From Boswellia sacra (Eukaryota; Streptophyta; Magnoliopsida; Sapindales; Burseraceae): a stretch of 64,000 nucleotides of DNA. The notes under the pieces were generated by a model, which was given only the letters and a program-made list of their open reading frames with translations, did no database searches and was not told the origin of the DNA. Within the stretch, counting starts at the first letter, position 1, and every line of letters starts with the position of its first letter. Shown one piece after another: positions 39,151-50,480 of the stretch. The translations under genes and the position numbers were made by a program. The stretch covers positions 372,001 through 436,000 of the forward strand of contig SNVD02011200.1 of the NCBI GenBank assembly GCA_013180625.2. Reading direction: 5' to 3'.

Positions 39151-39299
39151 TTGTAGTGATGAGCACTACCATGTGTCCATTTTTTCAATTTTCCCTTTAG
39201 GTTTTCCGTTTACAGTCTTCACTTCTTTTTTACCTTTTTTTGATAGTTTAAAATTTAAATTAATTCTTTATTTGTGTTTGTAATTGTGACAAAATGTAG

Positions 39300-40230
39300 A
39301 GTATTGCCACGTGTGCATAATAAGTTAGAAGGGCTTTTCGCGATGAATTTTTTCACGCAAAATGTCACTTTATTGCGAGAAATTTTTTATCGCAAAAGGT
39401 GTCATTTTGCGAGGAATCTTGATTTTCGTCGCAAAGTGTCTAGTTTTGCCACGTGTCCATGATATGTTAGAAGGGTTTTTCGCGAAGAAATTTTTCTCAC
39501 GAAAGGTCACTTTTTTGGGAGAAATTTTTTCTCGCAAAAGGTATCATTTTGTGAGGAATCTTGATTTTTATCGCAAAATGTCCAGTAATGTCACGTGTCC
39601 ATAATAAGCTAGAAGGACTTTTAACGAGAAATTTTTCCTCGCAAAATGTCACTTTTTTTGCAAGAAATTTTTTTCTCGCAAAAGGTGTCATTTTGCGAGG
39701 AATCTTGATTTTCGTTGCAAAATGTCCAGTATTGTCACGTGTGCATAATAAGTTAGACAGACTTTTAGCAAGAAATTTTTCCTCGCAAAATGACACCTTT
39801 TGCAAGAAAAAATTTCTCACAAAAGGTGTCATTTTGCGAGGAATCTTAATTTTCGTCACAAAATGTTCAGTATTATCACGTTTGTGTAATATGTTAGTAG
39901 GGCTGTTTTCAAGAAATTTTTTCTTGGAAAAGGCTTTTTTTTTGTGAGAAATGTAATTTCGTTGCAAAAAATGTTCATGTTGCTACAAAATTTTTGTCAC
40001 AAAATCCCATCTTTGTGTATTACATTTTGAGACGAAAATTTTGTTATAATAGGTTTTATCTCGTCGTAAAAAATTCTTCTCTAATTAGTCATTCGAGTTT
40101 TTAGTGAGAAAATAAATATTCATTGCTAAAGTTTTTTTTTTGCGACGAAAAATTTCTCGCAAAATATCATGTTTTTTAAATGCTAGCTTTTGCGACAAAA
40201 TAAAATTTTGTCGCAATAGGCCACTTTTTG
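39300..40230. repeat. Subterminal repeats, right end of outer CACTA
   Basis: Four to five copies of a 110-145 bp unit contain TTGCGAGGAATCTTGATTTT and GTCGCAAAATGTC. Frames crossing it (for example 39497-39967 on the minus strand) are artefacts of the repeat. Confidence 0.75.
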
Positions 40231-40278
40231 CGACGAATTTGATTTCATAAAAAAAAAAACTGTTTTTCTTGTAGTGAA

Positions 40279-40690
40279 TTAAGTACCAAGATCCATGGAG
40301 ATCATAAGGTCAACAAAGTCTTGAGAATCAGAGCCATGGCCTGGATTTGTCCTAGCCATCTCAATTGCCAAGCGCTCACTTAACTCCATCATTATTTGGC
40401 ATGGTTGACCTTACACTAGCAGTTGGAGATAAACAAGCCATTGCTACTTCCGCAGCTTTCCAGACAGCGCTAGTGTCTAAGCTCCTTGCAACTTGCAACT
40501 TTGGATCAGCTATGCTTTTGATATCACCATTGTTAAGCAAAGACCGCAACAAATCCTTTACATGAGTCTTCTCATGCTCATTGGTCCTTGCAATCACTGG
40601 CTTGGATGTTATTATCTCTAAATAAACAAACCCAAAGCCACACACATCGGTCTTTTCCGTTAACCTGTTTGATCTGAAATACCTGAATAA
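40279..40690 (-). pseudogene. RLK-2: last kinase exon of a receptor kinase, cut by the CACTA insertion
   Basis: Read on the minus strand, the exon begins at about 40685 after a CAG acceptor and aligns with the last exon of RLK-4 (56153-56573). Visible residues are FGFVYLEIITSKPVIARTNE, HVKDLLRSLLNNGDIKSIAD and WKAAEVAMACLSP. A small deletion near 40395 gives PNNDGVK and an early stop, where the paralogue reads SQIVMELSECL. About 100 bp later the sequence meets the CACTA right end. The exon's last bases lie across the transposon at 22447. The other kinase exons and the ectodomain are missing upstream. Confidence 0.85.
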
Positions 40691-41160
40691 AAAAAAAAAA
40701 AATCTATTAAACTAGTATCAACGCTACTGGACTGTTGCTCAGTGATTCTATGATAATTTCTTATAATTTCGAGTTTCCAACTTTGAGTTTGTAAGCATAA
40801 TTTTCTTGGCTTTCAGTTTTTTGTAAAACTAACATTTTCTTTGGCTTACTTTAGACTTTTGATTGATTAATGAGAAAGTAAACTAACATTATCAAAGTGC
40901 CACGTCAGTGCGATAATTTGATATCTTACATCAATTAAAAAAAAAAAATCACTTATATTGCATTAAAGTGGTATCCATGATATTCTAGACTATCTTCGAA
41001 CAGAATTTTAGAATTTAGTTATAAGATATACATTCCCATTATAGAATCCAGTCAACATGCATCCATATAGATTGTGGATATCAAAGTCTCAGATCTTGTT
41101 TTTGGACAATGTGACCAATTATATGAAAATCAAAAAATAAAACCGATGGACTTATGGACA
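40691..41160 (-). repeat. Inverted duplication arm 1, intron portion of RLK-2
   Basis: The reverse complement matches the last intron of RLK-4 (about 55690-56152). Landmarks are CATATAGATTGTGG, CCCATTATAGAATCCAGT and CTTGTTTTTGGACAATG. Homology stops near 41160, so the duplication breakpoint lies inside the intron and explains the missing upstream exons. Confidence 0.8.
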
Positions 41161-41831
41161 AGAAACGGGCTCCGATCAAATACTTATACCCTTTCCCTGC
41201 TGCCGTAGGATTCAGATGATATACTCTTATTTGTTCCGGAATCTATAGAAGGTTCATCTGAATGTAGTTTATTATAGCCTGAAGCTGCTGGTATACCACA
41301 GTTAAACTAATAAAGCCTGCAAGAAGAAGTGAGGGAAAAAATTAAAAAAAAAATGAATACTTTGCTAGTTTCATATGAAACAATAATATATATAACTCAG
41401 TTCTCATAAAGCAGAGAATTAAAAGATCAACCTGATTGATCTTAGGCATGAATCAGTACCTCAAGAATGAAACAAGCAAGCTATGCACAGTGGAAACTCT
41501 GAAAGTACTTTTCTATCACTCTTAATTTCTGAGATAAATCACATCATTGAATATTTCAACAATATAAAGAAGTATGAGAGAACTTCAAAAATATTTTACT
41601 TTGGATGATAGATTTTTATCACATTGACTGAATGCATTCTTTCTTATATGTTTTTTTTTCACGCATTTACAATATTGCTGAATATAAAGTCAAAATATGC
41701 ATATAAAATTATTTAGTTTCACCTTTTGTAGAATTTCGAGGTCAGTTCATTTCGCTTTCAGTCCAAGGACTGTACTAATATTTAATTGATTTTATTGAAA
41801 CCTATATCTAACTTTAAAGTTCTGGTTGTAA
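41161..41831. other. Intergenic DNA between RLK-2 and the tRNA-like pair
   Basis: AT-rich, with no gene recognised. Confidence 0.4.
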
Positions 41832-41903
41832 GGGCATTTGGTCTAGTGGTATGATTCTCGCTTAGGGTGCGGGAGGTCTCAGGTTCAATTCTCGGAATGC
41901 CCC
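41832..41903 (+). tRNA. tRNA-Pro(AGG)-like sequence
   Basis: The 72-nt sequence folds as a cloverleaf. Acceptor stem GGGCATT pairs with AATGCCC. The D-arm region is TTGGTCTAGTGGTATGA, identical to the plant tRNA-Pro A-box. The anticodon stem-loop CTCGC-TTAGGGT-GCGGG has anticodon AGG, and the T loop is TTCAATT. The T stem has one mismatch and two G-T pairs (TCAGG against CTCGG), and no T-run terminator follows closely. It could be a weak gene or a recent pseudogene. Confidence 0.55.
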
Positions 41904-41947
41904 CAAAATATGATTATATTCAAGTGCATTTAAATGTTGTTTTAAGT

Positions 41948-42018
41948 AAGCATTTGGTCTAGTGGTATGATTCTCGCTTAGGGTGCGAGAGGTCATGAGT
42001 TCAATTCTCAGAATGCTC
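41948..42018 (+). pseudogene. Second, degraded tRNA-Pro-like copy
   Basis: It lies 116 bp after the first copy, and the intervening flank is also repeated, so this is a tandem duplication of a roughly 116-bp unit. The acceptor 5' side reads AAGCATT and pairs poorly with AATGCTC. The anticodon loop TTAGGGT is kept. Confidence 0.65.
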
Positions 42019-42129
42019 CCAAAATATGATTATATTCTAGTGCATTTAAACTATGTTCTTTTAATTAAGCAACCACCGATTAGAACACTGAATCAAAATT
42101 TTAATTTTTTTATTGTTACTAAAAATTTT

Positions 42130-43137
42130 TTACACTTTAAGACGATTCTCTGTGAAGGAGGATTTGGGACAGTTTACCATGTTTGGTTACGTGGCTGTTA
42201 AGATGCTCTCTCAATCATCAGTTGAAGGGTCTCAGCAGTGTCAAATAGAGGCATGTTAATAATACTAATTCAAGTTATAATTTAGAGCTCATAAATTATC
42301 TTTTGTTTATCAAAGTCCAAATATGTATACAAGATAAATGTATTTAAGCTATGCACTAAACTACAGGTAAAACTCCTTATGAGAGTTCATCATAGAAATT
42401 TGACATCCCTTGTTGGATTATGCGATGACGGTGAACAAAAGGCACTGATTTATGAATACATAGCTAATGGGCAGGAGCATTTGTCTGCAGGTTTGTGCGC
42501 ATGAAATCTTAAGTATTATTATTTTCCTTTTTTTTTTAACCGTAGAAGTTTCGATCTTTTATCTCCAATTTTGTTTCCTTTTTCCCACCAAGTTAGTTGG
42601 CATTTACATGTGTTTATGATGCAAATTAATTTAAATTTTACATACAAGCTAAGGGCCTAGTTTTCTGCAATACACGAGTAATAAAAGCTTTTTCTTATGA
42701 TCACAAAATCATTGAATTTCCTTCCAATAAAAACACAAAACGCTTTAGAAATATATCTTTGTTATGTTGATGTAGATACCAGCACAAATGTCCTGAGTTC
42801 GGAAGGGAGGCTTCGAATGGCAGTGGAGGCAGCACAAGGTTAATTAGACATATAAGGAGACGATTTGCATTAATTTTCTTTACTGTGTTTGTTTATTGTA
42901 GTTATTATGAATTAAAGGTGTCCATTTACTTGTGATTGAAATTGTAGGATTGGAATATTTGCACAATGGTTGCAAACCACCAATGATCCACAAAGATGTG
43001 AAGTCCACAAGCATCTTGTTAAATGAAAAATTCCAGGCTAAATTAGCTGATTTTGGGCTGTCAAAGTCTTTTCCAACGGAAGCTAATACTCATGTGTCCA
43101 CGGTCGTTGTTGGCACCCCAAGATACCTTGACCCAAA
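42130..43137 (+). pseudogene. RLK-3: kinase-domain remnant, first four exons
   Basis: Exon-like blocks at about 42140-42250, 42367-42490, 42776-42838 and 42948-43137 match RLK-4 kinase exons in order. The first starts at the glycine loop (CEGGFGTVYH where paralogues have GKGGFGTVYHG) and has lost about 20 bases before VAVKML, shifting frame. The next block reads [17 protein letters not shown] and has a damaged ANG(N)L segment. The last reads [20 protein letters not shown], where HRD has become HKD and the metal-binding Asn after KST is Ser, then DFGLSKSF and GTPRYLDPK. No signal peptide, malectin or LRR exons precede it; the tRNA-like pair lies just upstream. It is 5'-truncated and catalytically impaired. 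Confidence 0.85.
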
Positions 43138-43147
43138 GTAAGAGTAT

Positions 43148-46100
43148 TGTCACACCCTGTATCCAACATAGTAATGCTGCAGCAGATAAAGGCTTGCCAA
43201 GGGAACACAATCGTTGCTATGTCGAAATCCTCCCTTAATCTTTAACTGATCGAATACCTGAGATACACAACAGACTAGTGAGTATGAAACTCAGTAAGTA
43301 GCTAGAATTATAAAAACTGGCGTAACACTCAGAATAAAAACAATAAATGGCGATAACCATTTCAGAATATGACTACTATTCAATACTTATTCTATAAATC
43401 ACTGATTACTGTTCATTTCTTGGTATACAAGCCACCAGTGCCCTATTAAGAAAGTCAGAAAATTGATTTCACTGTTTAAGGATTGAGTCTCTACGCGAGG
43501 GAACTGGCATCGCAGTGCCAAGTTTTGACTTCCAATCCGTTGCAGATTTCAGTTTCGCACTCCTGCGCCAAGGGAGAGGCATGCATGCGCCAACTCTATA
43601 TTCTCTCTTACTTGAGTCGGTGCAAGTGGCGCTCCAGCGCGAACGATATGACACAAAGACGCCATTTCTCTAACTATACCTCTTTAGATTGGTTAAAGAT
43701 ACGCTCCTACACTATTTAATGGTGCTCCAACGCCAAACTTGTATCATTGGCCAATTTCTTAGACCAATTACTCTCTTATCCAGTCACATTTCTAATTCCA
43801 TAAATACCTATTTATGGGCAGTCAAACATGGCTTTCCCATGTCAAAGCTCATCAAATACACCCATTTGTATACACATGTCTCAGTTACACATAAACTTTC
43901 CACAAGTCTATCACATCCTCATGTGCTCCCATAAACATATGAATCATTCACACATGAGTTTCCATAAGCTAGCTACATTGTTCATATGGATATCAATTTC
44001 ACCTAATTTCGGAAGCTTCCACAGTACAGTCGCAGACACTTAGGAACAGTGCTCTCTAATCAAGGTAGGACTTTTCATTTCATAGTCAATTCCCATATGT
44101 AGGCGTACCCATGAATCAGCTCAAGGCTAGTCTGACAATCCGGGTGATACCAGACCCATGCTACCGAATCTCGTCTAGAGAAACACATGGTCCATACCTC
44201 CCCTCAAGCCATGGGGATACAGAATAGTACAGACACGTTTAGAGGCCTACCATGAAAAGCTCAAGGCTAGTCTGACAATCCGGGTGATACCGGGCCCATG
44301 CTACTGAATCTCATCTAGAGAAATAAACCAGACCTCCCCTCAAGCCATGGGAGTACATAACAGTATGGATACATTCAGATGCCTACACTTGAAATAGCTC
44401 GAGACTATTCTGACAATCCGGGTGATACCGGGCCCATGCTACCGAATCTCTTCTAGAGAAACACATGGTCCAGACCTCCCCTTAAGCCATGAGAGCCAAA
44501 TATCCTAAGTTATGGCATGCCACTCACATATCAGTTTTCACATTCAGTCACATAAGTGAAACTCTATATGAAGCTTTCACTCACATATCACATTTCACAC
44601 TTCAGTAACACAAATGAAGCTTTATATCAAGCTTCTAACCCAATCACAACATATCACAATTCATTCACCACAATGCTAGCATTTAACGGTATCACATTTC
44701 ACATTTGACATTCAATATTTTCCCATGGGCTTGGCATGAAATTTCAAATTCATAACACATCACACAGTGATGCATGCCTTCACACATCACAATATCGCAG
44801 TTCACTATCATAATTGAGGTTCTACGTAGGGTTCTCATTAATCACATATACATTCATAAATACAATAAGCCTACATATCTCATATACACTTATGGATGTA
44901 CACCATCCACACATTGGCATCATTTTTACACACATAGAACCCCCATTGACTTCTTTACTCGTGCCAACCCTTTCATTACTCTTGTATTTCAATCATATCG
45001 TTACACAACTATGTCCATGTATAACTAGTCTCATTCATTTTCCATTCATACATATTCATGGAACTCTAATACACATGGTATGTCATAGACATTCATTTGT
45101 CATGCCATCTCACATGAGGAATTAGTATCCTAGAACGTTCGGCATGTATTTCATTATTCATATACACACATCGTTTCATTGGCAATGTTATTTAAGCCAC
45201 ATCACAACAAATTCACATATATAAGGACACATTCACATTTCTATATCTCATACACATAGAAGTTACACCAACATGTCAATCATATACACATCGAAATGTG
45301 TGAAATCACACATTTCATAAATCACTATAAACCCCAATCAAATCATTTCCCATATCAAGGTCCATGTATTCATGGCTCCATACACATTCCATCCACACAA
45401 CTCACATATATTCACAATCATAATCATTAAACACATTTCATTAATAGTTAACATCTGTTGTGTCCTCAGAAGGGTCTAGCTACTTACCTAGTTAGTCTCG
45501 CCTCTTAATTTTGTTTTCATGTATTTCTTGATAAGCAGTTGTTTAAGGTTCATCTCTTCTTCTTCTCCTTTCTCTCTGGTAACCATTGCCATAGTCATGA
45601 CACACTGATTAGTATCCATTTAGAAGTCATTAAATCCCTTATAGGTTAACAACAATTCAACCAACCAATAACATCATTTATTAAACTCTATCACACACAC
45701 ATATTGGTTGGATTATTATAATAAGACGTTATTCATTTCCAATTATCACCAAACTTCATGGAAATCAAATAGACATACATATCATAGTCCATGAATTTTA
45801 TTGAGTCAAAATAAGGTCATATTCCCCTTGAAAATCCTTAATTTCATTCACACAGCAAATCTGTCTGCAAACCTCTCCACTGAACAGTGAAACTTTGAAG
45901 AATTTTATAAAATTCTACAATAATCCAATCTCTACCAAACTTTCCAGTCTAAAACTAGACACATATAAGAGTGATTCAACCAAAATCATGATTTTCTAAG
46001 AAGTTTAAGGCAGTCAGACGGAATTTATTTCACATATACTGTTCTGGAACTTAACATTCACAATTCTTTAAGTCCAGATTTGAAAAATCATAACAATCCA

Positions 46101-46943
46101 TACATAACTCCAAAAACCATGAAAATTTACAGTCTAACAGAAAACATATCCAAGGGTTTTTGTATTAAAAATCACGAAATTTTACAAAGATTTGCCCCCT
46201 CAAATCGAGTTCATTCCCCCTGCCCTATTTTAAAACAGGGGAATTCACAATTTCGAATCAGAATTTTAAAATTTCATTAAAATTCACACACTATGAATTT
46301 TCAAGTGTTTCAAAATTCTACAAACTCCTTGAGGTGTCTAGTTTATCATATAAAAATTTCAGAGTCAGCAAACAACCATGGAATTTATAGGAATTTTCGG
46401 ACTTAGCACTGTTCAGAAAATCAACTTTGCAGGATTCATACTCATACTTACTTCTAGCTTCCTAGCATCATCAAATCTTTAAATTCTTCCATAATTCACT
46501 CTAATTCATGTTTTTCTAGCCATTTACAGCATATGACTAACATGAAATATCACAAACAACAATAAACCATCACTTAATTGCATGGGTATGGCTAGATCTA
46601 GAGAGAGAGAAGTGAATTCTTACATCTTGGCCTCTTGTTTCCTTCCTCTCTTCTTGATTTCATGGAAAATTTGAGGGAAAAAGAGGGAGAGAGGGTGCTG
46701 GACGTTCAAAGAGAAAGGGAGAAGAAAAATGAATTTTCTAGAGTTATCCCATGCTTTATAGATATACATCACACAACCATCTCAATTAAACCCTTACACT
46801 TTCTTAGCTTTTTACTCACACCCTTCCATCTCTCATCCAATTTCATCTCTATCCATATATATATATATACCTCATAATGTTAATAATACATATTTTCACA
46901 ATATGCATGTAAGGTAAACCTACTTAAAATTTGGAGTGTCGCA
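43148..46943 (-). mobile_element. Solo LTR, copy 3 (3,796 bp), in the last intron of RLK-3
   Basis: On the plus strand it starts TGTCACACCC and ends GTGTCGCA, with the perfect 5-bp duplication AGTAT on both sides (43143-43147 and 46944-46948). It is the same family as the copies at 1615 and 10405 but inverted and about 1.1 kb longer. The extra length includes CA/TCACA-rich low-complexity DNA (about 44560-45480). No internal retroelement genes were found. Short frames within it (43483-43719, 44774-45125, 46635-46877) are not considered genes. Confidence 0.85.
44110..44495 (-). repeat. Tandem block inside solo LTR 3, three copies
   Basis: On the plus strand the motifs run CTAGTCTGACAATCCGGGTG, GGGCCCATGCTAC, GAATCTC and CCTCCCCTCAAGCC, three times. 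They are the reverse complement of the arrays in LTR copies 1 and 2. Confidence 0.8.
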
Positions 46944-47267
46944 AGTATATAGTTGAAAATTTTTTTCCCGTTTAATTTTGTTATTAATATTACTGGTTTA
47001 CTTACTAAAGTGAATACCATTGTTAGTTGTTACACATGAAATTTTCCAATAAGAAAACAAAACGAAGAAACCGATCACACGTTATACAATGTGAGATCTG
47101 TAATCAAAATAAGTTTATTTATTTTAAAAATCATCTCTGGAAACCAAGATAATATAAAGCTCGGAAACTCATAATTGAAATCAGTACTTCAACCAAGTTT
47201 ATTTTATAAAATCCGTCAGCCATAGGCCACCAATGTGAACTGGTTTCATGTTTTGGCATCGATGCAG

Positions 47268-47898
47268 GTACTATAGGACAAACAGGTTAACAGAAAAGAG
47301 TGATGTGCATAGCTTTGGAGTTGTGCTCCTGGAAATAATAACAAGCAGACCAGTAATTGCAAGAATCAGTCAGTATGAGAAGACTCACATTAGTCAATGG
47401 GTGAGTTCCTTGCTTTCCAAAGGTGATATCAAAAGCATTGTGGACCCGAGACTGCAAAGAGACTTCAACATTAATTCTGTCTGGAAAGCTGTGGAATTAG
47501 CGATGGCTTGTGTTTCTCCTACCGGTAATAGAAGGCCAGCGATGAACCAAGTAGTGATGGAACTAAATGAAAGCTTGGCAGCAGAGATGGCCGGGACGAA
47601 GTCAGGTTCAGGCCTTGGTTTCGATTCGAAAGACTTGATTGATGACATGATCTCGATGAATCGTGGTACCCAATTAAATCCTGGAGCAAGGTGGTTTTCA
47701 TCCTTTCCTCCTTCAATTGAAACTGTTTGTGCATATGGTTGTATGGAATTCAAAGAGTGTTCCCCAATAAACTTACTCGAAATTATTGATGAAGGAGAAA
47801 CCTTGAGACAATTAATGTGTAAATTTCCCGTAATTTTCAATATATCAAGTAATTTTCTTCCTATCCAAATCCTCATAATTAATATTTTTTCCTTGTAA
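47268..47898 (+). pseudogene. RLK-3: last kinase exon, with lost stop codon
   Basis: After a CAG acceptor the exon reads NRLTEKSDVHSFGVVLLEII then TSRPVIARISQYEKTH and GDIKSIVDPRLQRDFNINSV, collinear with the RLK-4 last exon. The paralogue ends NPCAR and stop at GCAAGGTAA. Here the sequence is GCAAGGTGG, so the frame reads on for about 68 further codons to a TAA at 47896-47898. The extension (WFSSFPPSIETV onward) shows no recognisable domain. This exon pairs with the exons at 42130-43137 across an intron that now holds the solo LTR. Confidence 0.8.
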
Positions 47899-49300
47899 GA
47901 GTCTTCTCAGCACGCTTTAGCGTGATTAAATTAGTTACAATTTTTTTTAATTAATTCTTTGAGGAAAATAATCTTTATCAAATTTACATGTCCAATTAAC
48001 CTAAAAACATATTATATTTGTAGTTCTAACATGTACATGTTACAAAAATACTTTAACAATGCATTCAATATTATTTTTAATAAAAAATTACTTTATTTGA
48101 TAAATAACTTTTAAATATTAAATAGTTTTTTATAATTAAACTACATATATTTTGCAGTAGTATCACTACTCCTGACATTCTATTGAGATACTCCCATATC
48201 TATAAACACATTGCCTGGAGTTTGTTTTCCACTTATCCTGCATGTTGGTCAAATATTCCTCTCCCACTGAACAGGGCGTCAAAAATGATACAGTGTATTT
48301 ATTACGGACGACTTCGGACTCAACTTTGGTTAGGAGTTTGCTCCTGTATGCGTACCCTTTGACTTGATATATAAAAATTGATTCATGAGATATTTTACCG
48401 TCCTCCTCTCACTCTAAATAAACTATTAAAATATCTTGTGGGAATGGCAGAGATATCATCTTCTCTCCGGCGGAATCTTATAATTATTTGTGATGATTAG
48501 AGAATCTCTTACGAAGGTAGGTGGAGAAAGCTAAATAAATAAACACAACTATAAGCGGGATGCTCAAATTGCACTGGCTAGCTAGAACTGCTCATCTTAC
48601 GGTTTACAGCAACTTATTTAGTTTTTTTTTTTTTAAATCTTTTCAAAGGCATCAAGTATACTTAATAGTTAATAATTAAAGGGATATTTGCCATTACCAA
48701 ATGATAATAAAAAAAATTAAATTATAGTTTCAGGATATAAGTAATAGTTAAAAATTTGCGAAATTATAGGTTAAATTTTTTAGAAATGAAGAAAGATAAA
48801 ATTTGTTACAATTCATCTATTTTGGATCAGAAACGTTGCAGTAATAAGTAATTGTACTTTGAAGAAAATATAATTGAAAAAAATTAATTTTGAATAACTT
48901 GTGACTTAAAAGTACAGTTTCGAACTTAATTAGACTCCAAATCAGTTTTGAAGAGAAAAATTGCACCTTAGTGTATTTATATTTTTTGGGAATAAAAGTA
49001 ATTAGAAATTGTAACTTTTAATAACCTTTGACTTAGAAATGTAATGTTTAGTAACTAGAAATTAATTTGAAATTGATCTTATGTGACACGAAATTAACTT
49101 GAAAAGGCATTTACAATAGATAATTGTAATTTTGAGTACTGAGTAGTAATTGTAAAATTTTAGAAAAATTAATTGAAAAAGGTAATTTAAAAAACTCGGG
49201 ATTTGAAAACGTAATTTCAAGTGACTTAAAAATACCTTTACGAGAGAACTTTAAATTTAATTTAGTAATAAATAATTAATTTTTTTTAAGAAAAGTAATT
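47899..49300. other. AT-rich intergenic DNA
   Basis: No gene recognised. The sequence is AT-rich with scattered short repeats of the type GTAATT-TGAAA. Confidence 0.5.
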
Positions 49301-49304
49301 GAAA

Positions 49305-49830
49305 ACACCCCCCGGAGGAAAAATTATTAAAGTTTGAAAATCCGCGGAAACACCCCCGCGGAGGAAAAATTATTAAAGTTTGAAAATCCGCGGAAACACC
49401 CCTGCGGAGAAAAAATAAAAGTTTGAAAATCCGCGAAACACCCCCGCGGAGAAAAAATAAAAGTTTGAAAATCCGCGGAAACACCCCCGCGGAGGAAAAA
49501 ATTATTAAATTTTGAAAATCCGCGGAAACACCCCCGCAGAGAAAAAATTAAAGTTCGAAAATTCCCGGAAACACCCCCACAATAAAAAATAAAAGTTTAA
49601 AAATTCGCGGAAACACCCCCGCGGAGAAAAAATAAAAGTTTAAAAATTCGCGGAAACACCCCCGCGGAGAAAAAATAAAAGTTTAAAAATTCGCGGAAAC
49701 ACCCCCGCGAATAAAAAATAAAGGTTTGAAAATTCGCGGAAACACCCCCACGAATTAAATAAAGGTTTGAAATTTCGCAGAAACACCCCCACATTTTAAA
49801 TAAAAGTTTTAAAATTTTTCAGCAACACCC
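49305..49830. repeat. Tandem array of a 42-47 bp unit (about 11 copies)
   Basis: The unit contains GAAAATCCGCGGAAACACCC then CCGCGGAG and an A-rich AAAAATAAAAGTTT spacer. Copies on the right diverge (TTCGCGG, then TTCGCAG, then CAGCAACACCC). Minus-strand frames here are artefacts of the array. Confidence 0.85.
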
Positions 49831-49849
49831 CCAAAGTTATAAAATGAAA

Positions 49850-50480
49850 TTTCAAAAATTGCTGGCACGCCCCCGCACTTATTCGAATTTTCTCCAAGAC
49901 GTCCTTGGGCGTATAACGCTGCATGCCACATGCAGCGCAGCCCCATCTCCGGGTCTCGCCGCCCCGACGCCCCCAGCGCCTCGAAGGCTCACCCCCCGCG
50001 CGCCCAGCGCCACGGGAGCTCGCCACCCGCCGGCGCCCAGCACGCACGCGAGCAGCCCAGGCGCCCAGCCCTCGCCTCGCTCGCCCCTGCGCACCCTAGG
50101 CGCCCAGCCCTCGCCTCGCTCGCCCCTGCGCACACCAGGCTCGCCCCTCGCCTCGCTCGCCCCTGCGCACACCAAGCTCACCCCTCGCCTGCTTTGCGCC
50201 TCTCCCTGCTTGCCCAGTACGTAGCTCGCCTGCCTCTCCCTCTCGCCCGTCATGCAGTTCGCCTGCTTCTTCCTTGCGCCCAGCACGCAGTTCGCCTGCG
50301 TCTCCAGAAATTCACCCAGCTCGCCCTCGCGGGTAGCAGCGCACAGCTCGCCCACGCGAGCTTGCTGGACGCCCAGCGTCCTCACGAGGGCACAGCTCGC
50401 CCCTGCGTGCTTAGCAGCTCGCCCTCGCGAGCCTGCTGTGCATGCCGCTGGCCCGTGCGAGCTAGCACTCCTACACACGT
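49850..50480. repeat. GC-rich tract with degenerate GCTCGCCC repeats
   Basis: About 630 bp are strongly GC-rich against an AT-rich background. It has repeated GCTCGCCCCTGCGCAC and CAGCTCGCCC motifs, with direct duplicates near 50,050-50,170. Long open frames in several phases on both strands are low-complexity Ala/Arg/Pro/Ser runs, expected from base composition, and are not called as genes. Confidence 0.75.

Larger units (their letters stand above)
25660..39158 (+). mobile_element. Inner CACTA (En/Spm) transposon carrying host gene fragments
   Basis: Ends are CACTACAAGAAGGGGCGAC on the left and, on the opposite strand, CACTACAACAGAAGAG on the right. ATGA abuts both ends (25656-25659 and 39159-39162), compatible with a short target duplication. 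Subterminal repeats of the type ACGGCGGTTTT/AAACCGCCGTA cluster at about 25690-25760 and 38660-39140. The interior holds, in order, an intron-like region, an RFC1-like fragment, a permease-like fragment, a minisatellite, a TNPD-like transposase and a TNPA-like gene. Both transposase genes have in-frame stops, so it is probably now non-autonomous. Because it lies wholly inside the outer CACTA, it inserted later. Confidence 0.9.
22448..40276. mobile_element. Outer CACTA (En/Spm) transposon inserted in RLK-2
   Basis: It begins CACTACAGGAAAAATGAC and ends, read on the opposite strand, CACTACAAGAAAAAC. Subterminal copies of GCGACGAAA/TTCGTCGCAA-like motifs fill both ends (22,448 to about 24,060 and about 39,330-40,276), a CACTA hallmark. 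TTA flanks the left end (22445-22447) and the right end after two extra A bases (40279-40281). This fits a 3-bp target duplication with minor end damage. No transposase belonging to the outer element was recognised. Its interior is occupied by a second CACTA element at 25660-39158. Confidence 0.85.

Noticed and set aside
39497..39967. 156-codon minus-strand frame and its plus-strand counterpart
   Set aside because: Lies wholly in subterminal repeats of the outer CACTA; the repeats produce the apparent protein.
43469..45125. Several 60-100 codon frames
   Set aside because: Inside the long solo LTR, low complexity, and without recognisable domain.
47394..47876. 160-codon minus-strand frame
   Set aside because: Antisense shadow of the last RLK-3 kinase exon.
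49257..49794. Minus-strand frames with repeated FKLLFFLRGGVS motifs
   Set aside because: Direct translation of the 45-bp tandem array.
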